From NCBI RefSeq assembly GCF_900215375.1, contig NZ_OBEF01000017.1, forward strand, positions 43,651-107,650: DNA of 64,000 nucleotides, in the 5' to 3' direction. Shown here in pieces: positions 49,550 to 57,960 of this stretch. The notes under the pieces were generated by a model, which worked only from the letters and a program-made list of their open reading frames with translations, did no database searches and was not told the DNA's origin. The position numbers and the translations under genes are program-made. Source of the DNA: Enterobacter sp. CC120223-11 (GTDB taxonomy: Bacteria; Pseudomonadota; Gammaproteobacteria; Enterobacterales; Enterobacteriaceae). Every line of letters begins with the position of its first letter. Position 1 is the stretch's first letter.

Positions 49550-50026
49550 ATGAAACTGAACAGTCACGATTTTAAGGATGGCGACAAGCTGCCGCACCGT
49601 CACGTGTTTAACGGCATGGGCTATGACGGTGACAACCTGTCGCCGCATCTGGCCTGGGATGAGGTGCCGTCCGGCACCAAAAGTTTTGTCGTCACCTGTT
49701 ACGACCCCGATGCGCCGACGGGCTCCGGCTGGTGGCACTGGATTGTTGCCAACCTACCGGCGGATACCCGCGTCCTGCCGCAGGGCGCAGGCTCCGGCAT
49801 TGCGGACCTGCCGGATGGCGCGATTCAGACGCGAACCGATTTCGGCAAAGCAGGCTACGGCGGTGCGGCTCCGCCAAAGGGCGAAACCCATCGCTACATC
49901 TTTACCGTGCATGCCTTAGATGTGGCAAAAATTGAAGTGGATGAAGGCGCAAGCGGCGCGATGGTCGGCTTTAACGTCCACTTCCACAGCCTCGCGAGCG
50001 CTTCTGTCACGGCAATGTTCAGCTGA
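49550..50026 (+). CDS. ybhB: YbhB, PEBP/Raf kinase inhibitor-like protein
   Basis: 158-residue PEBP-fold protein, the E. coli length. CYDPDAPTGSGWWHWIVANLPA and GAAPPKGETHRYIFTVHAL form the anion-binding pocket. The bacterial function is not established. It lies 42 nt after bioA on the same strand, and a terminator follows. It is the last gene in the window that keeps E. coli 17-min order. Confidence 0.94.
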   Translation: MKLNSHDFKDGDKLPHRHVFNGMGYDGDNLSPHLAWDEVPSGTKSFVVTCYDPDAPTGSGWWHWIVANLPADTRVLPQGAGSGIADLPDGAIQTRTDFGKAGYGGAAPPKGETHRYIFTVHALDVAKIEVDEGASGAMVGFNVHFHSLASASVTAMFS

Positions 50027-50038
50027 TTTCCGTACCAT

Positions 50039-50060
50039 AGCCTGCCTTCGGCAGGCTTTT
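50039..50060 (+). terminator. Terminator of ybhB
   Basis: AGCCTGCC TTC... GGCAGGCT stem followed by TTTTG, 12 nt after the ybhB stop codon. Confidence 0.8.
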
Positions 50061-50121
50061 GTTTCACATTCCTGTGACATACTATCGGGTAACCTTGCCG
50101 AGAAGAGACAGGATGCGAATG

Positions 50122-51576
50122 ATGAATAAGAAGGCTACCGGCCTGACGCCGGAACAAGCGCTGGAGCAGCTCGATGCGCTTTACAATCAATCCGTCGCCG
50201 CCCTGCGTGAAGCGATTGGTCGCTATATTAATGAGGGCGTGCTGCCCACGCCTGAAGCCCGACTGAAAGGGCTTTTCGTTTACCCTTCCCTCTCCGTCTC
50301 CTGGGACGGCGAAGCGCACAGCGCGCTGAAGACCCGCGCCTGGGGCCGCTTTACCCATGCGGGCTGCTACTCCACGACCATTACCCAGCCGACGTTGTTC
50401 CGTCCTTATCTGCTGGAACAGCTCACCTCGCTGTATCAGGATTACGGTGCAAACATCACCGTTGAACTGTCGCAGCATGAAATTCCTTATCCGTACGTGA
50501 TTGACGGCTCCACGCTGACGCTGGACCGCTCGATGAGCGCCGGGCTGACGCGCCACTTCCCGACCACCGATCTGGCCCAGATTGGCGATGAAACCGCAGA
50601 TGGCCTGTTCCACCCGACCGAGCTCTATCCGCTGTCGCACTTCGACGCGCGCCGCGTGGATTTCTCGCTTGCTCGCCTGCGCCACTACACCGGCACGCCG
50701 GTCGAACACTTCCAGCCTTTCGTGCTGTTCACCAACTACACCCGCTACGTGGATGAATTTGTGCGCTGGGGTTGCAGCCAGATTCTGGATCCGGATAGCC
50801 CGTACGTTGCGCTTTCCTGCGCGGGCGGCGTGTGGATCACCGCCGATACCGAAGCACCGGAAACCGCCATTTCCGATCTGGCGTGGAAAAAACACCAGAT
50901 GCCCGCCTGGCACTTAATCACCAAAGACGGCCAGGGGATTACGTTGGTTAACATCGGCGTTGGCCCGGCTAACGCCAAAACTATCTGCGACCATCTGGCC
51001 GTGCTGCGCCCGGATGTGTGGCTGATGATTGGCCACTGCGGCGGCCTGCGTGAAAGCCAGACAATTGGCGACTACGTGCTGGCTCATGCGTATCTGCGTG
51101 ACGACCACGTGCTGGATGCTGTTCTGCCGCCGGACATTCCTATCCCAAGCATCGCCGAAGTGCAGCGCGCGCTGTACGACGCTACCAAGGAAGTGAGCGG
51201 CATGCCTGGCGAAGAAGTCAAACACCGCCTGCGCACCGGCACCGTTGTCACCACCGACGACCGCAACTGGGAGCTGCGCTATTCCGCCTCGGCCCTGCGC
51301 TTCAACCTCAGCCGCGCCGTGGCCATCGACATGGAAAGCGCCACCATCGCCGCCCAGGGCTACCGCTTCCGCGTGCCCTATGGCACGTTGCTGTGCGTGT
51401 CAGACAAGCCACTGCACGGCGAAATCAAGCTGCCGGGCCAGGCCAACCGCTTTTATGAAGGCGCAATTTCCGAGCACCTGCAGATTGGCATTCGCGCCAT
51501 CGACCTGCTGCGTGCCGAAGGTGACAAGCTGCACTCCCGCAAGCTGCGCACCTTCAACGAACCGCCGTTCCGTTAA
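50122..51576 (+). CDS. amn: Amn, AMP nucleosidase
   Basis: 484-residue enzyme (E. coli length) that splits AMP to adenine and ribose 5-phosphate, adjusting adenylate pools. The N-terminal regulatory part to about residue 230 is followed by the nucleoside-phosphorylase-like catalytic domain with IGHCGGLRESQTIGDYVLAH and AIDMESATIAAQGYRFRVPYG. Several ATGs cluster at 50113-50124. 50122 (MNKKATGLTPEQALEQLD) gives the E. coli length, 50119 is equally placed for ribosome binding. The stop overlaps an ATG of the next gene by one nt. In E. coli amn lies near 44 min, not beside ybhB. Confidence 0.95.
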   Translation: MNKKATGLTPEQALEQLDALYNQSVAALREAIGRYINEGVLPTPEARLKGLFVYPSLSVSWDGEAHSALKTRAWGRFTHAGCYSTTITQPTLFRPYLLEQLTSLYQDYGANITVELSQHEIPYPYVIDGSTLTLDRSMSAGLTRHFPTTDLAQIGDETADGLFHPTELYPLSHFDARRVDFSLARLRHYTGTPVEHFQPFVLFTNYTRYVDEFVRWGCSQILDPDSPYVALSCAGGVWITADTEAPETAISDLAWKKHQMPAWHLITKDGQGITLVNIGVGPANAKTICDHLAVLRPDVWLMIGHCGGLRESQTIGDYVLAHAYLRDDHVLDAVLPPDIPIPSIAEVQRALYDATKEVSGMPGEEVKHRLRTGTVVTTDDRNWELRYSASALRFNLSRAVAIDMESATIAAQGYRFRVPYGTLLCVSDKPLHGEIKLPGQANRFYEGAISEHLQIGIRAIDLLRAEGDKLHSRKLRTFNEPPFR

Positions 51577-51593
51577 TGTTCAGGATGAAAAGA

Positions 51594-53360
51594 ATGCAAA
51601 GTACAGCCTCCCTTTCGGCGCTGCGCGACTGGCTGAAGTCGCAAAATCTTGATGGCATGATTGTCCCGCGAGCCGACGCCTGGCAGAGCGAATACGCCGC
51701 CCCGCACGATGACAAACTCGCCTGGATTTCAGGTTTTACCGGTTCGGCGGGCGCTGCGCTGGTGCTGGCGGATCGCGCATTGATTTTCGTCGATGGCCGC
51801 TATCAGGTGCAGGTTCGCAACGAAGTGGACCTTCAGGCGTGGGACGTACATCACCTGCATAACGATCCGCTGGAGAATAACCTCCCGGCAGACAGTCGCA
51901 TTGGTTTCGAACCGCTGCTGATGGTCAACAGCCAGTTTGCAGCGCTGAACGCTTCTGGCGCGAAACTTGTCGCTATGTCCGAAGATCCGTTCACCGCCGT
52001 TTGGCACAATCGCCCTGCTGCGCCCTGCGGCACAATCCGCGAAATGCCGCTGAGCATCGCCGGGGAAAGCAGCGAGTCGAAACGTGCGCGTATTGCCGCG
52101 AAGCTTGATGCGAACGGTGCCGATTATCTCGCCATCACCCAGCCGGACAACATCGCCTGGCTACTGAACGTGCGCGGCGCAGATATCGCCACCAGCCCGG
52201 TGCCGCTGTCGTTTGTGCTGCTGAGCCGCACGGGCGACGTCGAGTGGTTTGTCGATGCCGCCAAAACAACAGACCTGCCGCAGGCGCTGCTTGCCAGCCT
52301 GACGCTTTCACCGATGGACCAGTTAGTGCCACGCACGCAGCACATTGCCAACGGGAAGCGCGTTCAGCTGGATGCCGACAGCGCCCCTGTCGCCCTGCGT
52401 TTTGCCGTGGAGCAACACGGGGGCGAAGTGCTGTGGAGCGCTGATCCAATCACCTTTATCAAAGCGACCAAAAATGACGTGGAGCTGGAAGGCTACCGCG
52501 ACAGCCACCGTTTTGACGGCGCAGCATGGGTGAATTTCCTTGCCTGGCTGGCGCACGAGGTGCCGGCCCGTATCGCCGCAGGCAACCCGCTGACCGAGCT
52601 GGAAGCACAGGCAAAACAGTTCGCATTTCGCCAGCAGCAGGCCACCTTTATCGAGCCAAGCTTTGGCACCATTTCCGCTGCGGGCGCTAACGCGGCGATG
52701 TGCCACTATCATTCAAGCGAAGCGACCAATACCGCCATCACGGCAGACAGCTTCTACCTGAATGATTCCGGCGGCCAGTACAGCAACGGCACCTCCGACG
52801 CCACCCGTACGCAGGCCTATGGCCCGCTCGATGCACAGCGCAAGCTGCACTACACCGCCGTGCTGAAGGGCTTTCTGTCGCTGATTACGCTGCAGTTCCC
52901 GTCCGGCAGCTTCGGCCATCAGCTGGATGCGTTTGCACGTCGTGCGTTGTGGCAACTGGGTGTCGATTTCGATCACGGCACCGGCCACGGCGTGGGCCAT
53001 CAGCTGCTGATCCACGAAGCACCACACCGCATCGCCAAAAAGGTCAATCCGTGGCCGCTGGCGGCAGGCAATATCATCACCATTGAGCCGGGTTACTACC
53101 TGGAAGGTCAGTACGGCATCCGCATCGAAAACCAGGTGGAAGTGGTGGATGCCATGCCGGGCTTCTGCAAGTTTGCATCGCTGACGATGATCCCGATTGA
53201 TTTAAGTCAGGTGGACATCAACCTACTGAGCGAAGAGGAAAAGCAGTGGCTGGATGATTATCACCAGCAGGTTCGCGACACCCTGTCGCCGCTGGTGGAC
53301 AGCGATGCCCGGCCGTGGTTGTTTGCCGCTACCGCGCCGATTCGGGTTCAGCTGGGATAG
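51594..53360 (+). CDS. Xaa-Pro aminopeptidase (M24B, three-domain type)
   Basis: 588-residue metallopeptidase that removes N-terminal residues before proline. It is the long three-domain type like eukaryotic XPNPEP1, unlike the about 440-residue PepP. Two creatinase-like N-domains (ALRDWLKSQNLDGMIVPRADAWQSEY; DNIAWLLNVRGADI) precede the M24 fold. Metal and catalytic residues appear in YLNDSGGQYSNGTSDATRT, DHGTGHGVGHQLLIHEAPHR and IEPGYYLEGQYGIRIENQVEV. ATG 51594 has AGGA 8 nt upstream. ATG 51576 or 51585 in the same frame are alternatives. It probably shares a transcript with amn. Confidence 0.9.
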   Translation: MQSTASLSALRDWLKSQNLDGMIVPRADAWQSEYAAPHDDKLAWISGFTGSAGAALVLADRALIFVDGRYQVQVRNEVDLQAWDVHHLHNDPLENNLPADSRIGFEPLLMVNSQFAALNASGAKLVAMSEDPFTAVWHNRPAAPCGTIREMPLSIAGESSESKRARIAAKLDANGADYLAITQPDNIAWLLNVRGADIATSPVPLSFVLLSRTGDVEWFVDAAKTTDLPQALLASLTLSPMDQLVPRTQHIANGKRVQLDADSAPVALRFAVEQHGGEVLWSADPITFIKATKNDVELEGYRDSHRFDGAAWVNFLAWLAHEVPARIAAGNPLTELEAQAKQFAFRQQQATFIEPSFGTISAAGANAAMCHYHSSEATNTAITADSFYLNDSGGQYSNGTSDATRTQAYGPLDAQRKLHYTAVLKGFLSLITLQFPSGSFGHQLDAFARRALWQLGVDFDHGTGHGVGHQLLIHEAPHRIAKKVNPWPLAAGNIITIEPGYYLEGQYGIRIENQVEVVDAMPGFCKFASLTMIPIDLSQVDINLLSEEEKQWLDDYHQQVRDTLSPLVDSDARPWLFAATAPIRVQLG

Positions 53361-53369
53361 CGTAAAAAA

Positions 53370-53399
53370 GCCGGGTGGCGCTTCGCTTACCCGGCCTAC
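53370..53399. repeat. REP element
   Basis: GCCGGGTGGCGCTTCGCTTA then CCCGGCCTAC, an imperfect palindrome of the REP type 9 nt after the peptidase stop. Confidence 0.85.
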
Positions 53400-53587
53400 T
53401 CTTCGGGTCAATTTCTCTCATTCGTAATGCCTTACGTAATATCCTTCAATCCAGACTCATCCCTCTTTTTGCTAAGCTTTGCGCATATTTTATGTTCCTG
53501 GCGCAACAAGCTAATTTTTCTCTGAACTCCGCTTCCCGTTTTCTTTTTTCCTGATTTCCACATCTGCGAATTATCCCCACTATCGAA

Positions 53588-53623
53588 ATATAGGTTTACA
53601 CCTATATCGCTTTTAACCTATAT
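53588..53623 (+). promoter_or_regulatory. Operator of the toxin-antitoxin pair
   Basis: ATATAGGT TTAC ACCTATAT (53588-53607) is a perfect inverted repeat, and a third half-site ACCTATAT follows at 53616-53623. It lies 14-49 nt before the toxin start, where HigA-type antitoxins bind. The rest of the gap 53400-53587 shows nothing I can name. Confidence 0.75.
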
Positions 53624-53636
53624 TTGAGGTGAACAC

Positions 53637-53990
53637 GTGTGGGAAATCGATACAACTGAAACTTATGACAGGTGGCATGCGGAACTCGCAGACAAAGAAG
53701 AAGCTCGCGTTCTTGCCACATTGAGGTTCCTTGAGAAACAAGGACCAATGCTCGGCAGGCCCTATGCGGATACGATCAAGAGTTCACGCTTTAGCCACAT
53801 GAAGGAACTAAGGATCCAGAGCCATGGCGATCCACTCCGGGTCTTCTTTGCTTTCTCGCCCGATCGCAAAGGCATTCTGCTCTGTGCAGGTAACAAATGC
53901 GGGGATGAGAAGCGGTTTTATGACGTGATGATCCCGTTGGCCGATCGGGAATATACCGAATACCTGAATAATTTATATCAATCGAGGTGA
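53637..53990 (+). CDS. HigB/RelE-superfamily toxin
   Basis: 117-residue protein of the phage-derived Gp49-like/HigB (DUF891) branch of RelE toxins, which cut mRNA on the ribosome. Typical parts are LEKQGPMLGRPYADTIKSSRFSHMKELRIQ, the beta-strands PLRVFFAFSPDRKGILLCAGNK and the basic-acidic C-terminus. It starts with GTG 53637 behind GAGGTGAAC. The antitoxin follows by 3 nt. Toxin-first order is the HigBA arrangement. Codon usage and the AT-rich leader differ from the neighbours, and a tRNA gene lies just beyond, suggesting acquisition by transfer. Confidence 0.88.
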   Translation: MWEIDTTETYDRWHAELADKEEARVLATLRFLEKQGPMLGRPYADTIKSSRFSHMKELRIQSHGDPLRVFFAFSPDRKGILLCAGNKCGDEKRFYDVMIPLADREYTEYLNNLYQSR

Positions 53991-53993
53991 GTA

Positions 53994-54296
53994 ATGGGCA
54001 AAACGCTGGAACAGATGTTTGCAGAAGCCAAACCTGAGGTCCTTGCCGAAGCCGAAGTTATCTACCAGGAGATCCTTCTCAACTACAACCTGTCAAAACT
54101 ACGCGAGAAAATGAATAAAACGCAGGTGGAAATGGCTAACGCACTGGGCATTAAGCAGCCTACGGTTGCCGGGATGGAGAAGGAAGGAAAGGACATTAAG
54201 CTCTCTACGCTCAAGCGCTACGTAGAAGCTACGGGCTGCAAGCTGAACCTGGATATCGAGCTGCCGGACGGTTCGCATTTTGGATTCAGGCTGTAG
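53994..54296 (+). CDS. HigA-type antitoxin, XRE family
   Basis: 100-residue antitoxin with a Cro/C1-type helix-turn-helix (NKTQVEMANALGIKQPTVAGMEKEGKDIKLSTLKRYVEATG) in its C-terminal two thirds and a helical N-terminal part. It should neutralise the upstream toxin and repress the operon at the three-half-site operator. It starts 3 nt after the toxin stop and ends 48 nt from the tRNA-Asn gene, convergently. Confidence 0.9.
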   Translation: MGKTLEQMFAEAKPEVLAEAEVIYQEILLNYNLSKLREKMNKTQVEMANALGIKQPTVAGMEKEGKDIKLSTLKRYVEATGCKLNLDIELPDGSHFGFRL

Positions 54297-54310
54297 CGAT
54301 TCCACAAAAG

Positions 54311-54336
54311 CAAAAAGCCTGCTCGTAAGCAGGCTT
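54311..54336. terminator. Terminator between antitoxin and tRNA-Asn
   Basis: AAGCCTGC TTACGA GCAGGCTT followed by TTT on the minus strand, 8 nt after the tRNA. It is nearly identical to the hairpin after the second tRNA-Asn at 63970. Confidence 0.85.
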
Positions 54337-54344
54337 CTTAAATT

Positions 54345-54420
54345 TGGCTCCTCTGACTGGACTCGAACCAGTGACATACGGATTAACAGTCCGCCGTTCT
54401 ACCGACTGAACTACAGAGGA
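54345..54420 (-). tRNA. tRNA-Asn (GTT)
   Basis: 76-nt gene with encoded CCA. The acceptor stem TCCTCTG/CAGAGGA, T-loop GGTTCGAGTCC and anticodon loop CTGTTAA (anticodon GUU) are clear. It is identical, as far as I can read, to the copy at 63885-63960 on the other strand. Confidence 0.98.
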
Positions 54421-54437
54421 ATCGGTTAACGGGGCGC

Positions 54438-54466
54438 ATATTAGCGATGCGCCCCCGGCTTGTCAA
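54438..54466 (-). promoter_or_regulatory. Promoter of tRNA-Asn (54345)
   Basis: TTGACA - 17 nt - TAATAT followed by a GC-rich discriminator GCGCCCC on the minus strand, as in stringently controlled stable-RNA promoters. Confidence 0.88.
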
Positions 54467-54523
54467 AGCCTGTTTTTCACAATCTGAACCGTTTGCTGCT
54501 TTCTTCTCCAGCGTGGGTAAAAA

Positions 54524-55912
54524 TCACTCCCAGGCCTGTTCTGCTTTCGCAGCATCGAACTGCGGCGGCGGCTTGCGGAAGCGACCCGTCAGGTAGGTCA
54601 GGTACAAAATTCCCACCGCGGCCCACACCAGACCCAGCGTCAGCGAGGTCATTTCCAGGTTGATCCACAGCACGGCGACGGTTGCAGCGCCCATCAATGG
54701 CAGGATCAAATAGTGCACCTTGTCCTTCCAGGTTTTGTTGCGCCCTTCACGACGCCAGAAGTGGTTGAACACCGACAGGTTCACGAAGGTAAACGCCACC
54801 AGCGCACCGAAGTTAATCAGGGCCGTTGCGGTCACCAGGTCGAAGAACAGCGCAGAGAGCGCTACAACGCCAACCATCAGCACGTTCAGCGCCGGGGTAC
54901 GCCATTTCGGGTGCACGTAGCCGAAATATTTCTCCGGGAAGACGTTATCACGACCCATGACGTACAGCAGACGAGACACGCTGGCATGAGACGCGAGGCC
55001 AGAGGCCAGGGTGTTCACGAACGTCGTACACAGGAAGATCGACTGGAACAGCTTGCCGCCCACGTAGAGCGCAATCTCCGGCAGCGCAGCATCCGGATTC
55101 TTGAAGCGGCTGATGTCCGGGAAGAACAGCTGCATAAAGAAGGACGCCACGATAAAGATAATGCCGCCGTAGACCGCCGTCAGGAAGATGGCCTTTGGAA
55201 TGGTGCGCGCCGCATCAGGCGTTTCTTCCGAAAGCGTGGTTACCGCATCAAAGCCGAGGAACGAGAAGCAGACAATCGTCGCCCCCGTGATGATCGGAAT
55301 CAGATGCGCGTTCTGACTGATAAACGGCTGCAGCGTCCAGACGGTGCCCACCCCTTCGCCTTTGTGCAGACCCTGCACGACGAGGAAAATAAACACCACC
55401 ATAATGGCCACCTGCACCAGCACGAACAGGGTATTGAAGTTCGCTACCAGGTTGACGCTTTTCAGGTTCGCGGCGGTCAAAATGCAGACAAAACCCACCA
55501 CCCAGATCCAGGGCGCAACGCCTGGGAACAGCGCGGAGAGATAGATCTTCGCCAGCAGGACGTTAATCATCGGCAGGAACAGGTAATCGAGCAGCGATGA
55601 CCAGCCAACCATAAAGCCAACATGGGGACTGATCGCCTTCTGAGCGTAGGTATAAGCAGAACCCGCCTGCGGGAACTGGCGTACCAGCTTGCCGTAGCTG
55701 ATGGCGGTGAACAGCACGCCCGCCAGCGCCAGAAGATAGGAAGCCGGAACGTGGCCGTTACTGATACCGGACACGATACCAAAGGTGTCAAACACCGACA
55801 TTGGCGTGAGATAGGCAAGGCCCATCACCACCACCTGCCAGAGTTTCAAAGATTTACGCAGCTGCGGTTTGCCCGCCTGCGAAGGGAGATCGAGAGATGA
55901 GTTAGTCGCCAT
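54524..55912 (-). CDS. puuP: PuuP, putrescine importer
   Basis: 462-residue amino acid/polyamine (APC) permease with about twelve hydrophobic segments, one residue longer than E. coli PuuP. Start [20 protein letters not shown]; family blocks [21 protein letters not shown] and [12 protein letters not shown] are present. It imports putrescine with protons and feeds PuuA. It is on the same strand as puuA, 417 nt downstream. An upstream reading frame overlaps its start codon. Confidence 0.95.
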   Translation of the reverse strand: MATNSSLDLPSQAGKPQLRKSLKLWQVVVMGLAYLTPMSVFDTFGIVSGISNGHVPASYLLALAGVLFTAISYGKLVRQFPQAGSAYTYAQKAISPHVGFMVGWSSLLDYLFLPMINVLLAKIYLSALFPGVAPWIWVVGFVCILTAANLKSVNLVANFNTLFVLVQVAIMVVFIFLVVQGLHKGEGVGTVWTLQPFISQNAHLIPIITGATIVCFSFLGFDAVTTLSEETPDAARTIPKAIFLTAVYGGIIFIVASFFMQLFFPDISRFKNPDAALPEIALYVGGKLFQSIFLCTTFVNTLASGLASHASVSRLLYVMGRDNVFPEKYFGYVHPKWRTPALNVLMVGVVALSALFFDLVTATALINFGALVAFTFVNLSVFNHFWRREGRNKTWKDKVHYLILPLMGAATVAVLWINLEMTSLTLGLVWAAVGILYLTYLTGRFRKPPPQFDAAKAEQAWE

Positions 55913-56099
55913 GACGAAGCCCCCCCATGCCCGTGCTGGTTTGCGATGAAATCATTGTTGTAGCAAACCTGCTCAGCCTGGGGGGAAGTCGTGAAGTAAG
56001 GGGAGAGAACGTCGGGCAATGACCTTGCGCTGGTCCGTCGTAATCAATGCGGCAGCGGCATTCGCCTTCGCCGTGCGGGTATTTGAACATCTGCATCAT
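55902..56099 (-). CDS. Possible upstream ORF overlapping the puuP start
   Basis: A 65-codon frame starting [20 protein letters not shown], with ATG 56099 seven nt after GAGG. It ends with TAA 8 nt inside puuP, in another frame. I do not recognise a family. The last half looks like non-coding sequence. If translated it could couple to or regulate puuP translation. The good ribosome site and the overlap are the evidence; it may be chance. Confidence 0.3.
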   Translation of the reverse strand: MMQMFKYPHGEGECRCRIDYDGPAQGHCPTFSPLTSRLPPRLSRFATTMISSQTSTGMGGLRHGD

Positions 56100-56250
56100 C
56101 TCATTTCCTCGTCATACAATCTGTCGTTTAACTGAAGACCCGTTGTCGCCTGCGCTCCGTTACGCGACTTCGGAAAATGGCAGGTTTCCCTGCTAAAACG
56201 TCCGGCCTGGCTCCGCTCAGACCGTATGATGCTGCTTCTTTTTCTTTTCG

Positions 56251-56315
56251 CCCGGTGGCGCTACGCTTACCGGGCCTACAGATCCGTAGGCCGGGCAAAC
56301 GCAGTACCGCCCGGC
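56251..56315. repeat. Pair of inverted REP units (BIME) between puuA and puuP
   Basis: A REP unit beginning CCCGGTGGCGCTACGCTTAC (56251-56279) faces an opposite one starting GTAGGCCGGGCAAACGCAGT (56286-56315), directly after the puuA stop. It may stabilise puuA mRNA ends. The remaining gap (56100-56250) shows no further feature. Confidence 0.85.
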
Positions 56316-56329
56316 ACAACGGGTACCGG

Positions 56330-57748
56330 TCAGGCGTTTTTCAGCATCCACTCAATTTCAGTTTCTGTGATCAAACGCTCGAACTGAATTAACTCATCGT
56401 TCTTACAGGCGTGGTAGACATGGCTGAAACGCTCACCCATCAGTTCACGCAGATGGTCGTTCTGAGTGAACTCCCACAGCGCATCGCTCTGACGGATTGG
56501 GAATGGCAGCCCTTCCTGCTCCAGACCATTGCCTTCCACTTCTTCCTGCAGCGGCAGATCGTTATCCAGACCGTGCAGAATGCCCGCGAGGATTGACGCC
56601 ATCACCAGATACGGGTTGGCATCGGCACCCGCTACGCGGTACTCGACACGGTGGTTGTCACGATCGCCACAAGGGATACGCAGCGCGACGGTACGGTTGT
56701 TATGCCCCCATGAAGCCTGCGTTGGCACATACATACCTGGCTGGAAACGACGGTAGGAGTTTACGTTAGGGGCTAACAGTGCCATAGAAGCAGGCATTAA
56801 ATCTATCATTCCCGCCAGGGCACGCTTCAGGATGGCGGAATCTTCGCCATCGGCGTCGGCCAGCACGTTCTCGCCTTTGCTGTTCAGCATGCTGATGTGG
56901 ATGTGCATCCCGCTTCCGGCGTGCTCTTCGTACGGCTTCGCCATAAAGGTGGCGTGCATTTTGTGTTTTTCAGCCACGGTGCGCACCAGACGTTTCAGCG
57001 CCAGCGCATCGTCGCAGGCATCCAGCACGTTATCGGTGTGATGCAGGTTGATTTCGAACTGGCCCGGCGAGGCTTCCGCCACGGCGCCGTCGGCCGGGAT
57101 CAGCTGTAAAACGGCCAGTTCGTCGATATCTTCCAACACGGCGGCGAAATGGTTCAGGTTATCAACGGAGTAAACCTGGCTCTGAGTGTTGCGGTTATCG
57201 GTGCCTGGCGCGCAGGGCGGCTGCAGGTAACCTTCGTTGTCACGCTGACGATCCAGTAAATAGAACTCCAGCTCTACCGCTACCACGGGGAACAGGCCGC
57301 GCTGGCGCAGCTGCTGCCAGAGTCGGTTCAGCACGTTCCGCGGCTCAACGTCAAAGGGAGCGCCATCTTCATCCAGCATGGTCAGCTGTACCTGACCGAT
57401 ATATTCCGGGTCCGCCGCCGACGGCGTTAAGGTGCCCAGCACCGGAATGCAGTTGCGATCCGGCTCGCCCAGCTCCTGTCCTAAGCCGCCTTCTTCTACT
57501 ACGTTACCGAGAATATCCATCGCAAACACGGAGGCCGGGAAGTAGCAGCCTTTCTCTATTTTGCGCAGGCTGGAAACCGGGATGCGTTTTCCGCGGAAGC
57601 AGCCGTTCAGGTCGGTCAGCAGCACGTCAACGTACTGGGTGTTCGGGTAGCGCTCGAGGTAAGTCTTTACTTCGCGCGCAAACGCGCTACTTCGTCTCTC
57701 TTCAGAGTGCTGAACAAAATTCTCAACTTCTACGATATTGGTTTCCAT
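56330..57748 (-). CDS. puuA: PuuA, gamma-glutamylputrescine synthetase
   Basis: 472-residue glutamine-synthetase-family ligase, the E. coli length, that joins glutamate to putrescine with ATP in the first step of the Puu pathway. GS-type motifs are LEFYLLDRQRDNEG, HATFMAKPYEEHAGSGMHIHISM, and NSYRRFQPGMYVPTQASWGHNNRTVALRIP with the active-site Arg and Asn residues. It is divergent from puuD, with PuuR-like boxes between. Confidence 0.96.
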   Translation of the reverse strand: METNIVEVENFVQHSEERRSSAFAREVKTYLERYPNTQYVDVLLTDLNGCFRGKRIPVSSLRKIEKGCYFPASVFAMDILGNVVEEGGLGQELGEPDRNCIPVLGTLTPSAADPEYIGQVQLTMLDEDGAPFDVEPRNVLNRLWQQLRQRGLFPVVAVELEFYLLDRQRDNEGYLQPPCAPGTDNRNTQSQVYSVDNLNHFAAVLEDIDELAVLQLIPADGAVAEASPGQFEINLHHTDNVLDACDDALALKRLVRTVAEKHKMHATFMAKPYEEHAGSGMHIHISMLNSKGENVLADADGEDSAILKRALAGMIDLMPASMALLAPNVNSYRRFQPGMYVPTQASWGHNNRTVALRIPCGDRDNHRVEYRVAGADANPYLVMASILAGILHGLDNDLPLQEEVEGNGLEQEGLPFPIRQSDALWEFTQNDHLRELMGERFSHVYHACKNDELIQFERLITETEIEWMLKNA

Positions 57749-57793
57749 GATTCACCGCCGTTGCTTTGGATGCCGGTCACTGATTCAGACCGT

Positions 57794-57905
57794 TAAATAT
57801 AATGTCCACTTTTCGACAATGATACCAATCCAAATGTTTGTCAAATGTTAAATTGAGTTTGCAAAGAGGTTATCACGCTGCTAGATTGAGAAAATATTGA
57901 ACGGA
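57794..57905. promoter_or_regulatory. Putative PuuR boxes between puuA and puuD
   Basis: TAAATATAATGTCCA (57794-57808) and AAAATATTGAACGGA (57891-57905) resemble the E. coli PuuR site AAAATATAATGAACA as I recall it. Between them the 8-mer CAAATGTT occurs twice, 11 bp apart (57831, 57842). PuuR repression of both divergent operons is known in E. coli. The exact sites here are inference. Confidence 0.5.
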
Positions 57906-57960
57906 ACAGAGCCATATGGAAGATTTTGGCAATAATTTAGTCCAGAATGTGAGGTCGATC

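Noticed and set aside
54345..54420. tRNA-Asn as attachment site of an integrated prophage or island
   Set aside because: No integrase, excisionase or direct-repeat att site was seen near either tRNA gene. The two copies are inverted, not direct.
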